A DNA stretch of 64,000 bases from Thermodesulfovibrio yellowstonii DSM 11347 (GTDB taxonomy: Bacteria > Nitrospirota > Thermodesulfovibrionia > Thermodesulfovibrionales > Thermodesulfovibrionaceae). The stretch is from positions 124,001 to 188,000 of the forward strand of contig NC_011296.1 in assembly GCF_000020985.1 (NCBI RefSeq), written 5' to 3'. Position 1 is the first letter of the stretch; each line of letters opens with the position of its first letter. The notes under the pieces were generated by a model, which was not told the DNA's origin, ran no database searches, and saw nothing but the letters and a program-made list of their open reading frames with translations. Positions 29,956 through 38,290 of this stretch are shown here, one piece after another. Both the position numbers and the translations under genes were made by a program.

Positions 29956-30318
29956 TTTCTTCAGAACTTCTTTAAGTTCTTCAAGTGTATAGGGTTTGTT
30001 AAGGACACCCTTAAAGCCTAATTTTTCATACTCAACAATTGATGAATCATTAAAGTATCCGCTTGATATTAAAGCATTTACATTAGGGTCATATTTCTTT
30101 AGTTCCTGTATGACTTCTTTACCTGACATCCCTGGCATAACAAGGTCAACTAATATAACATCAAAAAAATTGTTTGAATTAAGTTGAGAGACGAATTTTT
30201 CTAATGCTATTTCTCCATTCTCAGCAGTAATTACTTCAAAATTTAGAAATTCAAGCAGTGCCTTTAAAGTTTCTCTAACTAATTCATTATCTTCTATAAC
30301 AAGCGCTCTTTTAGACAT
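29941..30318 (-). CDS. Single-domain response regulator (CheY-like receiver)
   Basis: This 125-residue receiver has acidic pocket E9-D10, phospho-acceptor D58 (LVDLVMPGMSGKEV), Ser/Thr-equivalent SSGY and lysine in LNKPYTLEEL. There is no output domain. Single-domain receivers of this type often serve hybrid or multi-step relays. It is transcribed towards the 850-residue kinase gene and the ends overlap by 15 bp, which suggests functional pairing. On the minus strand, an extended -10 (TGTTATAAT, 30332-30324) ends 5 nt before the ATG, another leaderless-looking start. Confidence 0.92.
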   Translation of the reverse strand: MSKRALVIEDNELVRETLKALLEFLNFEVITAENGEIALEKFVSQLNSNNFFDVILVDLVMPGMSGKEVIQELKKYDPNVNALISSGYFNDSSIVEYEKLGFKGVLNKPYTLEELKEVLKKLNLI

Positions 30319-30396
30319 GAAAAATTATAACATAATTTGCGATTTTGTTGTTTTTTCTGGTATTTTTATTGAAATAAACGATACTTGGAGGTAAAA

Positions 30397-31680
30397 ATGA
30401 AGACAACAAAATCCAAGAAACTTTATAAACAAGCTTTAAAGCTCATGCCAGGAGGAGTCAATAGTCCTGTAAGAGCTTTTAAGGCAGTAGGTGGAAATCC
30501 TTTATTTATAGCAAAAGCAAAGGGTTCAAAAATTTATGATGTTGATGGGAATGAATACATAGACTATGTTCTTTCATGGGGACCTCTGATTCTTGGACAC
30601 GCTTATCCATCTGTTGTTAAAGCATTAAAGAAAGCCATAGAAAAAGGAACAAGCTATGGCGCACCAACTGAACTTGAGATAAAGCTTGCTACTCTTGTAA
30701 AAAAAGCATTTCCTTCTATAGAAAAGCTTCGTTTTGTTAATTCAGGCACAGAGGCAACAATGTCAGCAATAAGAGTAGCGAGAGGATTTACAAAAAGGAA
30801 CAAAGTTATAAAGTTTGAAGGATGCTATCATGGTCATGTTGATGGACTTCTGGTTTCAGCAGGCTCGGGAGGTGCTACATTTAGTATTCCTGACAGTCTC
30901 GGCGTGCCTCAATCATATACTTCAGAAACAATTGTCCTACCCTTTAATGATATAAACACATTCAAAAATACATTAAAAGAACATTGGAAAGATATTGCCT
31001 GTGTGATAGTTGAACCAGTTGTGGGAAATATGGGATGTATTCTTCCTAAGGATGAGTTTTTGAAAGTTTTAAGGAATGAGACTCAAAAATATGGGATTGT
31101 TCTTATTTTTGATGAAGTAATGACAGGATTTAGAGTTTCTTTTGGTGGAGCACAACAATACTATGGAGTTAAGCCTGATCTTACATGTCTTGGTAAAGTT
31201 ATTGGAGGAGGACTTCCTGTAGGTGCATATGGAGGCAAAAAGGAAATAATGGCACTTGTTGCACCAGATGGCGGAGTTTATCAGGCAGGTACACTTTCAG
31301 GGAATCCTATTGCAATGACTGCTGGAATTGAGACTTTAAAGGTGCTTTCAAAAGCTTCTGTATATAAAAGACTTGAAAAAACAATGCAATATCTTGAAGA
31401 GGGACTGAAAGATTCAGCCAAGCAAGCAGGAATAAATGTGAAATTTTATAGAGCAGGAACAATGTTCTGCACATATTTTACAGAAAATGAAGTTATAGAT
31501 GCAAAAACAGCGAAGACTTCAGATACAGAAAAATTTAAACAGTTTTTCTTAGGGATGCTACAAAAAGGAGTTTATATTGCTCCATCTCAGTTTGAGGCAG
31601 GATTTATAAGTCTTGCACATAGTGAAAAGGATATAGAAAAAACTGTGCAGGCAGCTTACAAAATATTTAAAAAGCTATGA
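30397..31680 (+). CDS. hemL: Glutamate-1-semialdehyde 2,1-aminomutase
   Basis: This 427-residue PLP enzyme converts glutamate-1-semialdehyde to 5-aminolevulinate in the C5 tetrapyrrole pathway. It has [12 protein letters not shown] near the start, [32 protein letters not shown] and the PLP lysine in [17 protein letters not shown] start at the ATG at 30397, which has a GGAGG site at 30387-30391, instead of an in-frame TTG inside that site. Haem and B12 supply fits the haem- and B12-dependent proteins elsewhere in the window. It overlaps the next gene by ATGA. Confidence 0.97.
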   Translation: MKTTKSKKLYKQALKLMPGGVNSPVRAFKAVGGNPLFIAKAKGSKIYDVDGNEYIDYVLSWGPLILGHAYPSVVKALKKAIEKGTSYGAPTELEIKLATLVKKAFPSIEKLRFVNSGTEATMSAIRVARGFTKRNKVIKFEGCYHGHVDGLLVSAGSGGATFSIPDSLGVPQSYTSETIVLPFNDINTFKNTLKEHWKDIACVIVEPVVGNMGCILPKDEFLKVLRNETQKYGIVLIFDEVMTGFRVSFGGAQQYYGVKPDLTCLGKVIGGGLPVGAYGGKKEIMALVAPDGGVYQAGTLSGNPIAMTAGIETLKVLSKASVYKRLEKTMQYLEEGLKDSAKQAGINVKFYRAGTMFCTYFTENEVIDAKTAKTSDTEKFKQFFLGMLQKGVYIAPSQFEAGFISLAHSEKDIEKTVQAAYKIFKKL

Positions 31681-32201
31681 ATTTTTTAGACTATATTGAT
31701 GAAGAAAGAGCAGAAGCTTATAGGCTTTTTGCCTATCTTTTTATGAATATTCCCCATATTGAGCATATTGAGCAATTTGAAGAGTTTGCTCAAGTAGAAA
31801 TTAAAGATACATATGAAGAAATATGCGAGGATTTTATACATTTATTTATCAATGATAATCTACCAAACTATGAAGCCTATTACAAAGCTGAACTTTATAA
31901 AGATATTCCAATAAATCGTAGTCTTGATGATGTCCAACATTTTTACTGGACAGCAGGAGTTGCAATAGATGAAGAAATAGACCTCCCCCCAGATCACATT
32001 TCAATGGAGTTGCTTTTTATGAGTTATTTAATTGAACAAAATTTAAAAGATTTACAAATAGAGTTTGCAAGAAGACTCTGTGAGTGGATACCTCTTTTCT
32101 GTGATGCTTTATATGAAAAGGCGAATACAGATTTTTACAAAGAAGTTGCATATTCTCTCAAAGAGTTTGTATTATCAGAATGTGAGGATGTCAGTGAGTG
32201 A
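31677..32201 (+). CDS. TorD/DmsD-like molybdoenzyme chaperone
   Basis: This 174-residue all-helical acidic protein has the TorD family marks: an early [12 protein letters not shown] helix, [15 protein letters not shown] (where family members read 'YtrLF'), and the diagnostic [17 protein letters not shown] (PDHxxxELxFM). Such chaperones bind the twin-arginine signal of molybdopterin or Fe-S oxidoreductases and guard cofactor insertion. No molybdoenzyme gene is in the window, so its client is elsewhere. It is coupled to hemL by ATGA and overlaps the AtpZ-like gene by 14 nt. Confidence 0.78.
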   Translation: MNFLDYIDEERAEAYRLFAYLFMNIPHIEHIEQFEEFAQVEIKDTYEEICEDFIHLFINDNLPNYEAYYKAELYKDIPINRSLDDVQHFYWTAGVAIDEEIDLPPDHISMELLFMSYLIEQNLKDLQIEFARRLCEWIPLFCDALYEKANTDFYKEVAYSLKEFVLSECEDVSE

Positions 32202-32454
32202 AGAAAGTCCTAAAAAATCTATTTTTAAAGTAATTCTTGAGGCTTCGGCTTTAGGAATTAATTTTGTTCTCTGTGTAATTATAGGAGCAATACTTGGATA
32301 TCTAATAGATAAATTTGTCTTTCATAAAACTTTTCCATTGTTTTCTCTTATTTTTTTAGCTGCTGGATTTGTAGCAGGTGTAAAAGAAATTTTTAGATTT
32401 ATAAGGAAGGTGAACAGGGCAGATGGACAGGGAAGTAATAAAGAGGGTCAATAA
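32188..32454 (+). CDS. AtpZ/AtpI-type ATP synthase-associated protein
   Basis: This 88-residue protein starts at the ATG at 32188. It has two membrane helices, at about 12-40 (SALGINFVLCVIIGAILGYLID) and 48-68. The GxxxGYxxD pattern and the GFVAGVKEIFRFI closing helix match the ATPase_gene1/AtpZ family, which is thought to help F1Fo assembly or Mg2+/Ca2+ supply. It overlaps the TorD-like gene by 14 nt and atpI by 32 nt. The normal partners atpB/atpE are not downstream. Confidence 0.78.
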   Translation: MSVSEESPKKSIFKVILEASALGINFVLCVIIGAILGYLIDKFVFHKTFPLFSLIFLAAGFVAGVKEIFRFIRKVNRADGQGSNKEGQ

Positions 32455-32788
32455 GCAAACTTTCATTTTAGTGCCAGTTCTTGCCATAGCAGCTTATCTT
32501 CTATGGCAGAATGAGATAGTTGCTTTTAACGTCATTCTTGGAGGGTTTATTAGTTGGCTTAGCTTGAGAGAACTTGCATGGGCTGTAAAGAAATTTTTTG
32601 GAAAACCTATGTTTCAGCTTACTGTAATTGGGTTAAGCTACCTCAAACTGGGGGCTATTTTTTTATTTCTCTGGTTTATTGCAATTAAGGGCTGGTTCAA
32701 CATTAAAGGATTATTGATAGGTTTTATAGCTATTTTGATTATTTCTACAAAAGAAGCTTACTTGTATATTCGGAGGCAAAGATCTTGA
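32423..32788 (+). CDS. atpI: ATP synthase subunit I
   Basis: This 121-residue membrane protein has four predicted helices (about 12-28, 32-50, 64-84 and 92-108). It belongs to the AtpI/SpoIIIAE-like group, with the typical FNVILGGFISWLSLRELAW and YLKLGAIFLFLWF segments. AtpI assists c-ring assembly of F1Fo ATP synthase. It is embedded between the AtpZ-like gene and a 52-codon membrane ORF, all with overlaps, so they are co-translated. The structural ATP synthase genes are not in this window. Confidence 0.75.
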   Translation: MDREVIKRVNKQTFILVPVLAIAAYLLWQNEIVAFNVILGGFISWLSLRELAWAVKKFFGKPMFQLTVIGLSYLKLGAIFLFLWFIAIKGWFNIKGLLIGFIAILIISTKEAYLYIRRQRS

Positions 32789-32943
32789 GCTGGAAGCTTT
32801 ATCTTCTTCTTGCGCTTGCGCTCCTTGTAATGATGGCATTCAAGCTTACAAAGGTTTTAGCCATGATTGTTATTTTATCAGTGGTTATAGTCTTTGTTGT
32901 TGCCTATTTTTCAAAGAAAGGAGGCAAACGTGATAAGACTTGA
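32785..32943 (+). CDS. Small hydrophobic protein of unknown function
   Basis: This 52-codon frame starts at TTG 32785 (TTGA overlap with the atpI stop), with a GGAGG site at 32772-32776, 8 nt upstream. It encodes two hydrophobic stretches (about 4-18 and 22-43), then a basic tail KKGGKRDKT. Its stop at 32941-32943 overlaps the pgi start. The good ribosome-binding site and tight packing argue that it is real. I do not recognise the family. Its link to atpZ-atpI suggests a membrane role, which is only inference. Confidence 0.55.
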   Translation: MSWKLYLLLALALLVMMAFKLTKVLAMIVILSVVIVFVVAYFSKKGGKRDKT

Positions 32944-34252
32944 TTTTTCAAATATTCTAACAGAAGAAATAGGTCATAATGGTCTTTCTCTTATTGAAAT
33001 AGAGAATGAAGCAAAAAAATCTATATCGCTTTTGTCTAAAAAACCATATAAAGAGCTTGATTTTATAAATTTACCATTTCAAGATACTTCCCAAATTAAA
33101 GAGCTTGCAAAAAAAGCAAGAGATTATGAATATTTTATTGTTCTTGGAATTGGTGGAAGTGCTCTTGGTCCCAGAGTCTTGCTTGAAGCATTAAGTCCTT
33201 TTAACAATCTTAGAAAAAAAAATAGAGTTTTTATTTATGATAATGTTGATCCTGCTACATTCAAATACATTATAGAGATTATTGATTTAAAGAAAACTCT
33301 CATAAATGTAATCTCAAAGTCTGGAAGCACTGCGGAAACATTGGCTTCATTTTTACTTTTCTGGAGAATGATAAGGGACAGGAAACTTGATGTAAGACAA
33401 CATTTTATTTTTACCACAGACTCTGAAAAAGGGAATTTAAAAATGATTGCAGATGAGTATGAAATTCCTTCTTTGGAAATTCCAAAAAATGTTGTGGGCA
33501 GATACTCGGTTTTAACACCTGTTGGACTTCTTCTATCAGAGGTCATAGGAATAAAAAGTGAAGAATTATTAGAAGGAGCAAAGGAGATATCAGAAAGAGC
33601 TTATAGAGAAAATTTGAATGAAAATCCAATGGCATATCTTGCATCCTGTCTTTATCTTATGGATAAATTAAAAAACAGAAAAGTTTTAGTTTTTCTTCCT
33701 TACTCTGATAGACTTAAGACAATGTCTGAATGGTTCTGCCAGCTTTGGGCAGAAAGCCTTGGTAAAGAAGGAAAAGGAACTACTCCGTACCCATCTTTGG
33801 GAACAACTGACCAGCATTCTCAGCTTCAGTTGTGGATGGAAGGACCTGAAGATAAAGTTATTTTATTTGTTTCTATTGATAATCATGGATTTCAGGAAGA
33901 GATTCCTCAGGAATTTCATGATATTGAAGGATTAAGATATCTTGGCGGACATACTCTTGAAGAGTTGATTAATACAGAACAACTTGCTACAGAAATGGCT
34001 TTAAGGATGAACAAAAAACCTAACATGAAAATCATAATACCCAAAATTGATTCCTTTATAATTGGTCAACTTTTCCAATTTCTTCAGATAACAACTGCCA
34101 TGGCTGGTTTACTTTATGGTGTAAATCCTTTCAATCAGCCAGGGGTGGAACTTGGCAAAAGACTTACCTATGGTGCAATGGGAAAGAGAGGATTTGAAAC
34201 AGAAGGAGAGGAGGTTAAAAACTACCTTAAAAGACAGAGATATATGATTTAG
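32930..34252 (+). CDS. pgi: Glucose-6-phosphate isomerase
   Basis: This 440-residue SIS-fold isomerase of the short bacterial type has VLGIGGSALGPRVLLEAL, VISKSGSTAETLASFL, GTTDQHSQLQLWMEGP and NPFNQPGVELGKRL. These cover the phosphate-binding loops and the catalytic Glu, His and Lys regions. I start at GTG 32930, preceded by AAGGAGG at 32918-32924, not at an upstream in-frame TTG lying inside the small membrane ORF. It interconverts glucose-6-P and fructose-6-P. It converges with the nuclease gene with a 4-bp overlap. Confidence 0.96.
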   Translation: MIRLDFSNILTEEIGHNGLSLIEIENEAKKSISLLSKKPYKELDFINLPFQDTSQIKELAKKARDYEYFIVLGIGGSALGPRVLLEALSPFNNLRKKNRVFIYDNVDPATFKYIIEIIDLKKTLINVISKSGSTAETLASFLLFWRMIRDRKLDVRQHFIFTTDSEKGNLKMIADEYEIPSLEIPKNVVGRYSVLTPVGLLLSEVIGIKSEELLEGAKEISERAYRENLNENPMAYLASCLYLMDKLKNRKVLVFLPYSDRLKTMSEWFCQLWAESLGKEGKGTTPYPSLGTTDQHSQLQLWMEGPEDKVILFVSIDNHGFQEEIPQEFHDIEGLRYLGGHTLEELINTEQLATEMALRMNKKPNMKIIIPKIDSFIIGQLFQFLQITTAMAGLLYGVNPFNQPGVELGKRLTYGAMGKRGFETEGEEVKNYLKRQRYMI

Positions 34253-34800
34253 TTTCTTGGATGCTGTTTTCTCCAATCTGAAGGCTTCTCAGTTAGTCCG
34301 TCTTTGCCCCAAATGCCTTTTTTCTCTTGTCTGGCAAGTCGCTGAGCCTCTACAAATAACTCTACATATTTTACATTCGGTGGAATAGTATACACCATAG
34401 CATATCCATTTCTTATCATCATATAGTTAATCATATTTCCATTTTTATCCCACAAATATGCCAGAATCCTTCCATATTTATCTCTGTGTTGGACATCAAG
34501 CTCAATTTTTACCCGCATGTCACTTTCTTTGACGAGTTTTTTTAAATAGTTTTTAGCTTTTCTGCCCCACGGCTCTTGAGCAAGTTCTGGCGCATCTATT
34601 CCAATTAACCTGACTTTTTCAGTTCTAACAAATATTCCTAAGACAGAGTTTGTAACAATAGTTAAAGTATCACCATCATTGACTTCTGTAACTATACAAT
34701 AATCACTTTCCTTTTTTGCACAAGCAGAGGTAAAAATAAAGAACAGTAAAAATACCAAAAGCCCTGCAACTATAATATTTTTAGTATAATAATATTGCAT
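34249..34800 (-). CDS. Thermonuclease-family (SNase-like) secreted or lipid-anchored nuclease
   Basis: This 183-residue protein has an N-terminal hydrophobic signal (about 8-26) with a plausible lipobox (FTSAC), then a staphylococcal-nuclease OB-fold. Motifs are VNDGDTLTI (calcium Asp), RLIGIDAPELAQEPWG (catalytic Arg and Asp), HRDKYGRILAYLW (second catalytic region) and the closing ARQEKKGIWGK. It should cleave DNA or RNA outside the cytoplasm. On the minus strand TAAAAT (34812-34807) lies 6 nt before the ATG, and its promoter region overlaps the divergent aroK start 14 bp away. Confidence 0.9.
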   Translation of the reverse strand: MQYYYTKNIIVAGLLVFLLFFIFTSACAKKESDYCIVTEVNDGDTLTIVTNSVLGIFVRTEKVRLIGIDAPELAQEPWGRKAKNYLKKLVKESDMRVKIELDVQHRDKYGRILAYLWDKNGNMINYMMIRNGYAMVYTIPPNVKYVELFVEAQRLARQEKKGIWGKDGLTEKPSDWRKQHPRN

Positions 34801-34814
34801 AGTTTAATTTTAAC

Positions 34815-35336
34815 ATGAAAAACATAGTTCTTATAGGATTTATGGGTACAGGGAAAACCTCTGTTGGTAAACTCGTAGCAAAAAAGCTCGGCTTTGACTT
34901 TGTTGATGTTGATGAAGTTATTGAAAAAGCTACAGGAATGGAAATCTCTGAAATTTTTTCAAAATTTGGAGAGTCCCGTTTCAGAGACATAGAAGAAGAA
35001 ATGATAAAACTGATAACCCCAAAAAAAAGGCAAGTTATTGCTACAGGAGGAGGTGTTGTTTTAAGAGATGAAAATATGAAGAGGCTTAAAAAAGATGGAG
35101 TAATTTTTTGCCTTAGAGCTTCGGAAAATGTTATTTTTGAAAGATTGAAACAGACAACAAATAGACCCCTTCTTCAGGTTGAAAATCCAGAAGAAAGAAT
35201 AAAAGAACTTCTTCAGAAGAGAATGCCTCTTTATGAAAAAGCTGACTTTTGTATTGATACTGAAGGACTAACTCCTGAGGAAGTGGCTGAGAAAATAATT
35301 AAAGAATATGAGAGGTTAAGTAATGGAAAAACTTAG
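34815..35336 (+). CDS. aroK: Shikimate kinase
   Basis: This 173-residue P-loop kinase has Walker A GFMGTGKTS, DVDEVIEKATG (substrate-binding Asp), GESRFRDIE (shikimate-binding Arg), ATGGGVVL and TNRPLL in the lid region. It phosphorylates shikimate in chorismate synthesis. The last 14 nt overlap aroB, so the two aromatic-pathway genes are coupled. TTTAAT lies 6 nt before the ATG and no Shine-Dalgarno is visible. Confidence 0.96.
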   Translation: MKNIVLIGFMGTGKTSVGKLVAKKLGFDFVDVDEVIEKATGMEISEIFSKFGESRFRDIEEEMIKLITPKKRQVIATGGGVVLRDENMKRLKKDGVIFCLRASENVIFERLKQTTNRPLLQVENPEERIKELLQKRMPLYEKADFCIDTEGLTPEEVAEKIIKEYERLSNGKT

Positions 35337-36402
35337 AGTTGAACTTGGGGAGCGTAGTTATGAAATTCTCATTGACAGAGGAAATCTCTCTCTTATTGGG
35401 GAAAGATTGCTCAGATTTTCAATAAGCAAGAAAATCGGTATCATAAGCAATCCTAAGGTTTCAGAGCTTTATGGGCAAAAAGTTATTTCTTCTTTACAAA
35501 AAGAAGGATTTGAACCTTTTGTAATTTTAATCCCTGATGGAGAGCATTACAAAGACTATTTCTGGGCGTATCATATTCTTACGCAACTTCTTGAATTTGG
35601 ATTTGACAGGGGTTCTTTTCTTATTGCTCTTGGCGGAGGCGTAATTGGAGACATTACAGGCTTTGTTGCATCAATTTATATGCGCGGTATTTCATATATT
35701 CAGATTCCAACAACACTACTTGCTCAGGTTGACAGCTCTGTAGGCGGTAAAACAGCTGTTAATCATCCTCTCGGTAAAAACATGATTGGAACATTTTGGC
35801 AGCCATCCTTAGTATGGATTGATGTTGATACGTTGGAGAGTCTTCCTGAGAGAGAGTTTATTTCAGGACTCGCAGAAGTTATAAAATACGGAGTTATATG
35901 GGATAAAGAATTTTTTGAATTTCTTGAAATAAACAGGACAAAAATTTTAAAGAAAGATAAAGACATACTTATTTCAATAATTAAAAGAGCTTGTGAAATA
36001 AAGGCAGAGGTGGTCTCAAAAGATGAAAGGGAAAGCGCATTAAGAGCTATTCTGAATTATGGACATACAATTGGTCATGCAATTGAAACTTTGACAGGTT
36101 ACAGTTCATATCTTCATGGAGAAGCAATATCAATTGGAATGGTTCATGAGGCGAAGTTATCCAGTATGCTTGGTTTTCTTGATAAGGAAGATTTTGAAAA
36201 AATTAGAAATATTTTGAAAGAGTTTGGACTTCCTGTAAATTTACCCATTAATATGGATTCATCAGCGATGTTGAAAACTATTTTGCTTGACAAAAAGAAC
36301 ATTGAAGGAAAAATCAGAATGGTTATCCCAGACAGTATTGGAAAAATGAAAATAAACTTTGAAATTTCAGGAGAAGATTTAAAAAAGGTTCTTAATGAGT
36401 AA
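35323..36402 (+). CDS. aroB: 3-dehydroquinate synthase
   Basis: This 359-residue NAD- and zinc-dependent enzyme closes the first carbocycle of the shikimate pathway. It has PDGEHYKDY, the NAD loop GGGVIGDITGFVAS, IPTTLLAQVDSSVGGKTAVN, metal-binding Glu in SGLAEVIKYGV, and two histidines in LNYGHTIGHAIE and YLHGEAISIGM. The length is normal. Its start overlaps aroK by 14 nt and its end overlaps the response regulator gene by 8 nt, so aromatic biosynthesis and the two-component pair are on one transcript. Confidence 0.97.
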   Translation: MEKLRVELGERSYEILIDRGNLSLIGERLLRFSISKKIGIISNPKVSELYGQKVISSLQKEGFEPFVILIPDGEHYKDYFWAYHILTQLLEFGFDRGSFLIALGGGVIGDITGFVASIYMRGISYIQIPTTLLAQVDSSVGGKTAVNHPLGKNMIGTFWQPSLVWIDVDTLESLPEREFISGLAEVIKYGVIWDKEFFEFLEINRTKILKKDKDILISIIKRACEIKAEVVSKDERESALRAILNYGHTIGHAIETLTGYSSYLHGEAISIGMVHEAKLSSMLGFLDKEDFEKIRNILKEFGLPVNLPINMDSSAMLKTILLDKKNIEGKIRMVIPDSIGKMKINFEISGEDLKKVLNE

Positions 36403-37084
36403 GAAAATTCTAATTGTAGAAGATGAAAAGGAAATTGCAGAGTTAATAGCTTATAGCCTGAAAAAAGAAAAATATGATATCTCAATAGCATTAGACGGAG
36501 AAACAGCATTAAAAAAATTGAGAGAAACTGTTTATGACCTTGTTATTCTTGACCTGATGTTACCAGGAATTCAAGGGCTTGAGATATGTAAAATCATACG
36601 GAACAATTCAAATATGCAGAAGACAGGAATAATAATCGTGACTGCAAAGAGTGAAGAATTTGACAAAATCACAGGTCTTGAGACAGGAGCTGATGATTAT
36701 ATTACCAAGCCTTTCAGCCCAAGAGAGTTAATAGCAAGAGTTAAAGCTGTTATGAGAAGAACATTGCCGGCTGTTTCTAATAATCAGATTATCAAAATAA
36801 AAGATTTAATTATAGATAAGGAAAAATATTTAGTAACAGTAAAAGGACAACCCAAGAGACTTTCAGCAACTGAGTTTAAGCTTCTTTTGTATCTTGCAGA
36901 ACGACCTAACAAAATTTTTAGCAGAGACCATCTTCTTGATGCTGTTTGGGGGCAGGATATTTATGTAGATCCAAGAACCGTGGATGTTCATATAAGAAGA
37001 CTTCGTTTAAAAATTGAAGATTATCCAGATAATCCAGAGTATATAAAAACACTTCGCGGAATTGGATATTACATAGAGGGTTAA
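36395..37084 (+). CDS. OmpR/PhoB-family response regulator
   Basis: This 229-residue regulator has a receiver with E9/D10, phospho-acceptor D53 (ILDLMLPGIQG) and K in ITKPFSPREL. A C-terminal winged helix follows (about 130-228; LSATEFKLLLYLAERP, DPRTVDVHIRRLRLKIE, IKTLRGIGYYIE). It overlaps aroB by 8 nt and lies 5 nt upstream of its kinase. The closest known functional pair is PhoB-PhoR (phosphate starvation), but no pst or phoU genes are here, so the signal is not settled. Confidence 0.94.
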   Translation: MSKKILIVEDEKEIAELIAYSLKKEKYDISIALDGETALKKLRETVYDLVILDLMLPGIQGLEICKIIRNNSNMQKTGIIIVTAKSEEFDKITGLETGADDYITKPFSPRELIARVKAVMRRTLPAVSNNQIIKIKDLIIDKEKYLVTVKGQPKRLSATEFKLLLYLAERPNKIFSRDHLLDAVWGQDIYVDPRTVDVHIRRLRLKIEDYPDNPEYIKTLRGIGYYIEG

Positions 37085-37089
37085 TCTCA

Positions 37090-38268
37090 ATGGAAATATC
37101 TATATTTATAATTCTTGTTTTAATTCTTGTAATTTTCATACTTATAGGCAAGATAAAAACTCTTTCCTTAAAAATACAGGATTTAAAAGCCCAGAAGCAT
37201 TCTTATGATTTTTCAATAGTAAAGTCTCCTCAAAGTTTTGAAACAATTCTAAAATCAATAACAGAGGGACTTCTTATTATTGATCCCAAAGGATATATAA
37301 TGCTTGCCAATCAAAGCTTTAAAGATATTTTAAAAATAGATGAACCTCCCGAAGGAAGACTGGTAATTGAGGTTATAAGGAACATAGATTTAATCAATCT
37401 TATAAGTTCATCTATAAGTAAAAAAGAGGATTTAGCAGAGGAGATTACACTCAAGAAAGCAGGAAAGGATATTTATCTTCTTGCTAAAGCAATGCCTGTA
37501 GTTGACTCAGAAGGAACAATTTCTTTTTTGATAATTCTTCTTCATGATATAACCCGTCTTAAACAACTTGAAAATGTAAGAAGAGATTTTGTTGCGAATG
37601 TTTCGCACGAACTTAAAACTCCTGTTACTGCTATAAAAGGTTATGCAGAAACTCTTCTTGATGGAGCTATTAATGACAAAGAAAATTCTAAAAAATTTAT
37701 AGAAATTATTAAGAATCAAGCAGATAGGCTAAATGCGCTTGTAGAAGACCTTTTAACTCTTTCTCGGATAGAATTTGGCGATATAAAAATTGAAAAAGAA
37801 AATATTGTTCTGGATGAGCTTATAAGCTCTGTATTTCAAATACTAAAAGATAAAGCTCAAAAAAAAGGAGTTTTACTTCAAAAAGAGATTCCTCCAGAAA
37901 CAGCTATCTATGCAGATCAATACAGAATGTCGCAGATAATGATAAATCTTGTAGATAACGCAATAAAGTTTACTGAGAAAGGTTTTGTAAAAGTCAGATT
38001 TTTCAAGGAAAACTCAAAAGGAGTTATTTCAGTTGAGGATACAGGAATTGGTATTCCAAAAGAGCATATTCATAGAATAGGAGAAAGATTTTACAGAGTT
38101 GATAAAGCTCGTTCAAGACAGCTTGGTGGAACAGGGCTTGGATTGGCTATAGTTAAACACCTTGTTTTAGCTCATGGCTGGCAACTTCAAATTGAGAGTG
38201 AAGTTGAGAAGGGAACAAAGGTAAAAATTGTCATTCCTGAAAAAGAGTTTGATTTGACAAATAAATAA
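37090..38268 (+). CDS. PhoR-like membrane sensor histidine kinase
   Basis: This is a 392-residue kinase. One N-terminal helix (about 2-18) has almost no extracytoplasmic part, followed by PAS (about 50-155), HisKA with H173 (VSHELKTPVTAIKG), and HATPase (MINLVDNAIKFTEKG, DTGIGIPKEH, GTGLGLAIVKHL). The short, domain-poor N-terminus resembles PhoR, which senses phosphate through the Pst/PhoU complex. It lies 5 nt after its regulator. The promoter of the PerR-like gene overlaps its last codons. Confidence 0.94.
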   Translation: MEISIFIILVLILVIFILIGKIKTLSLKIQDLKAQKHSYDFSIVKSPQSFETILKSITEGLLIIDPKGYIMLANQSFKDILKIDEPPEGRLVIEVIRNIDLINLISSSISKKEDLAEEITLKKAGKDIYLLAKAMPVVDSEGTISFLIILLHDITRLKQLENVRRDFVANVSHELKTPVTAIKGYAETLLDGAINDKENSKKFIEIIKNQADRLNALVEDLLTLSRIEFGDIKIEKENIVLDELISSVFQILKDKAQKKGVLLQKEIPPETAIYADQYRMSQIMINLVDNAIKFTEKGFVKVRFFKENSKGVISVEDTGIGIPKEHIHRIGERFYRVDKARSRQLGGTGLGLAIVKHLVLAHGWQLQIESEVEKGTKVKIVIPEKEFDLTNK

Positions 38269-38283
38269 TTTTTTGTTTAAAAT
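38254..38283 (+). promoter_or_regulatory. Strong sigma70-like promoter of the PerR-like gene; leaderless-like
   Basis: A perfect -35 TTGACA (38254-38259) and -10 TAAAAT (38278-38283) are separated by 18 bp. The -35 lies within the last codons of the PhoR-like gene. The ATG at 38291 starts 7 nt after the -10 box, where transcription should begin, and no Shine-Dalgarno is present. Confidence 0.65.
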
Positions 38284-38290
38284 TATTCTA

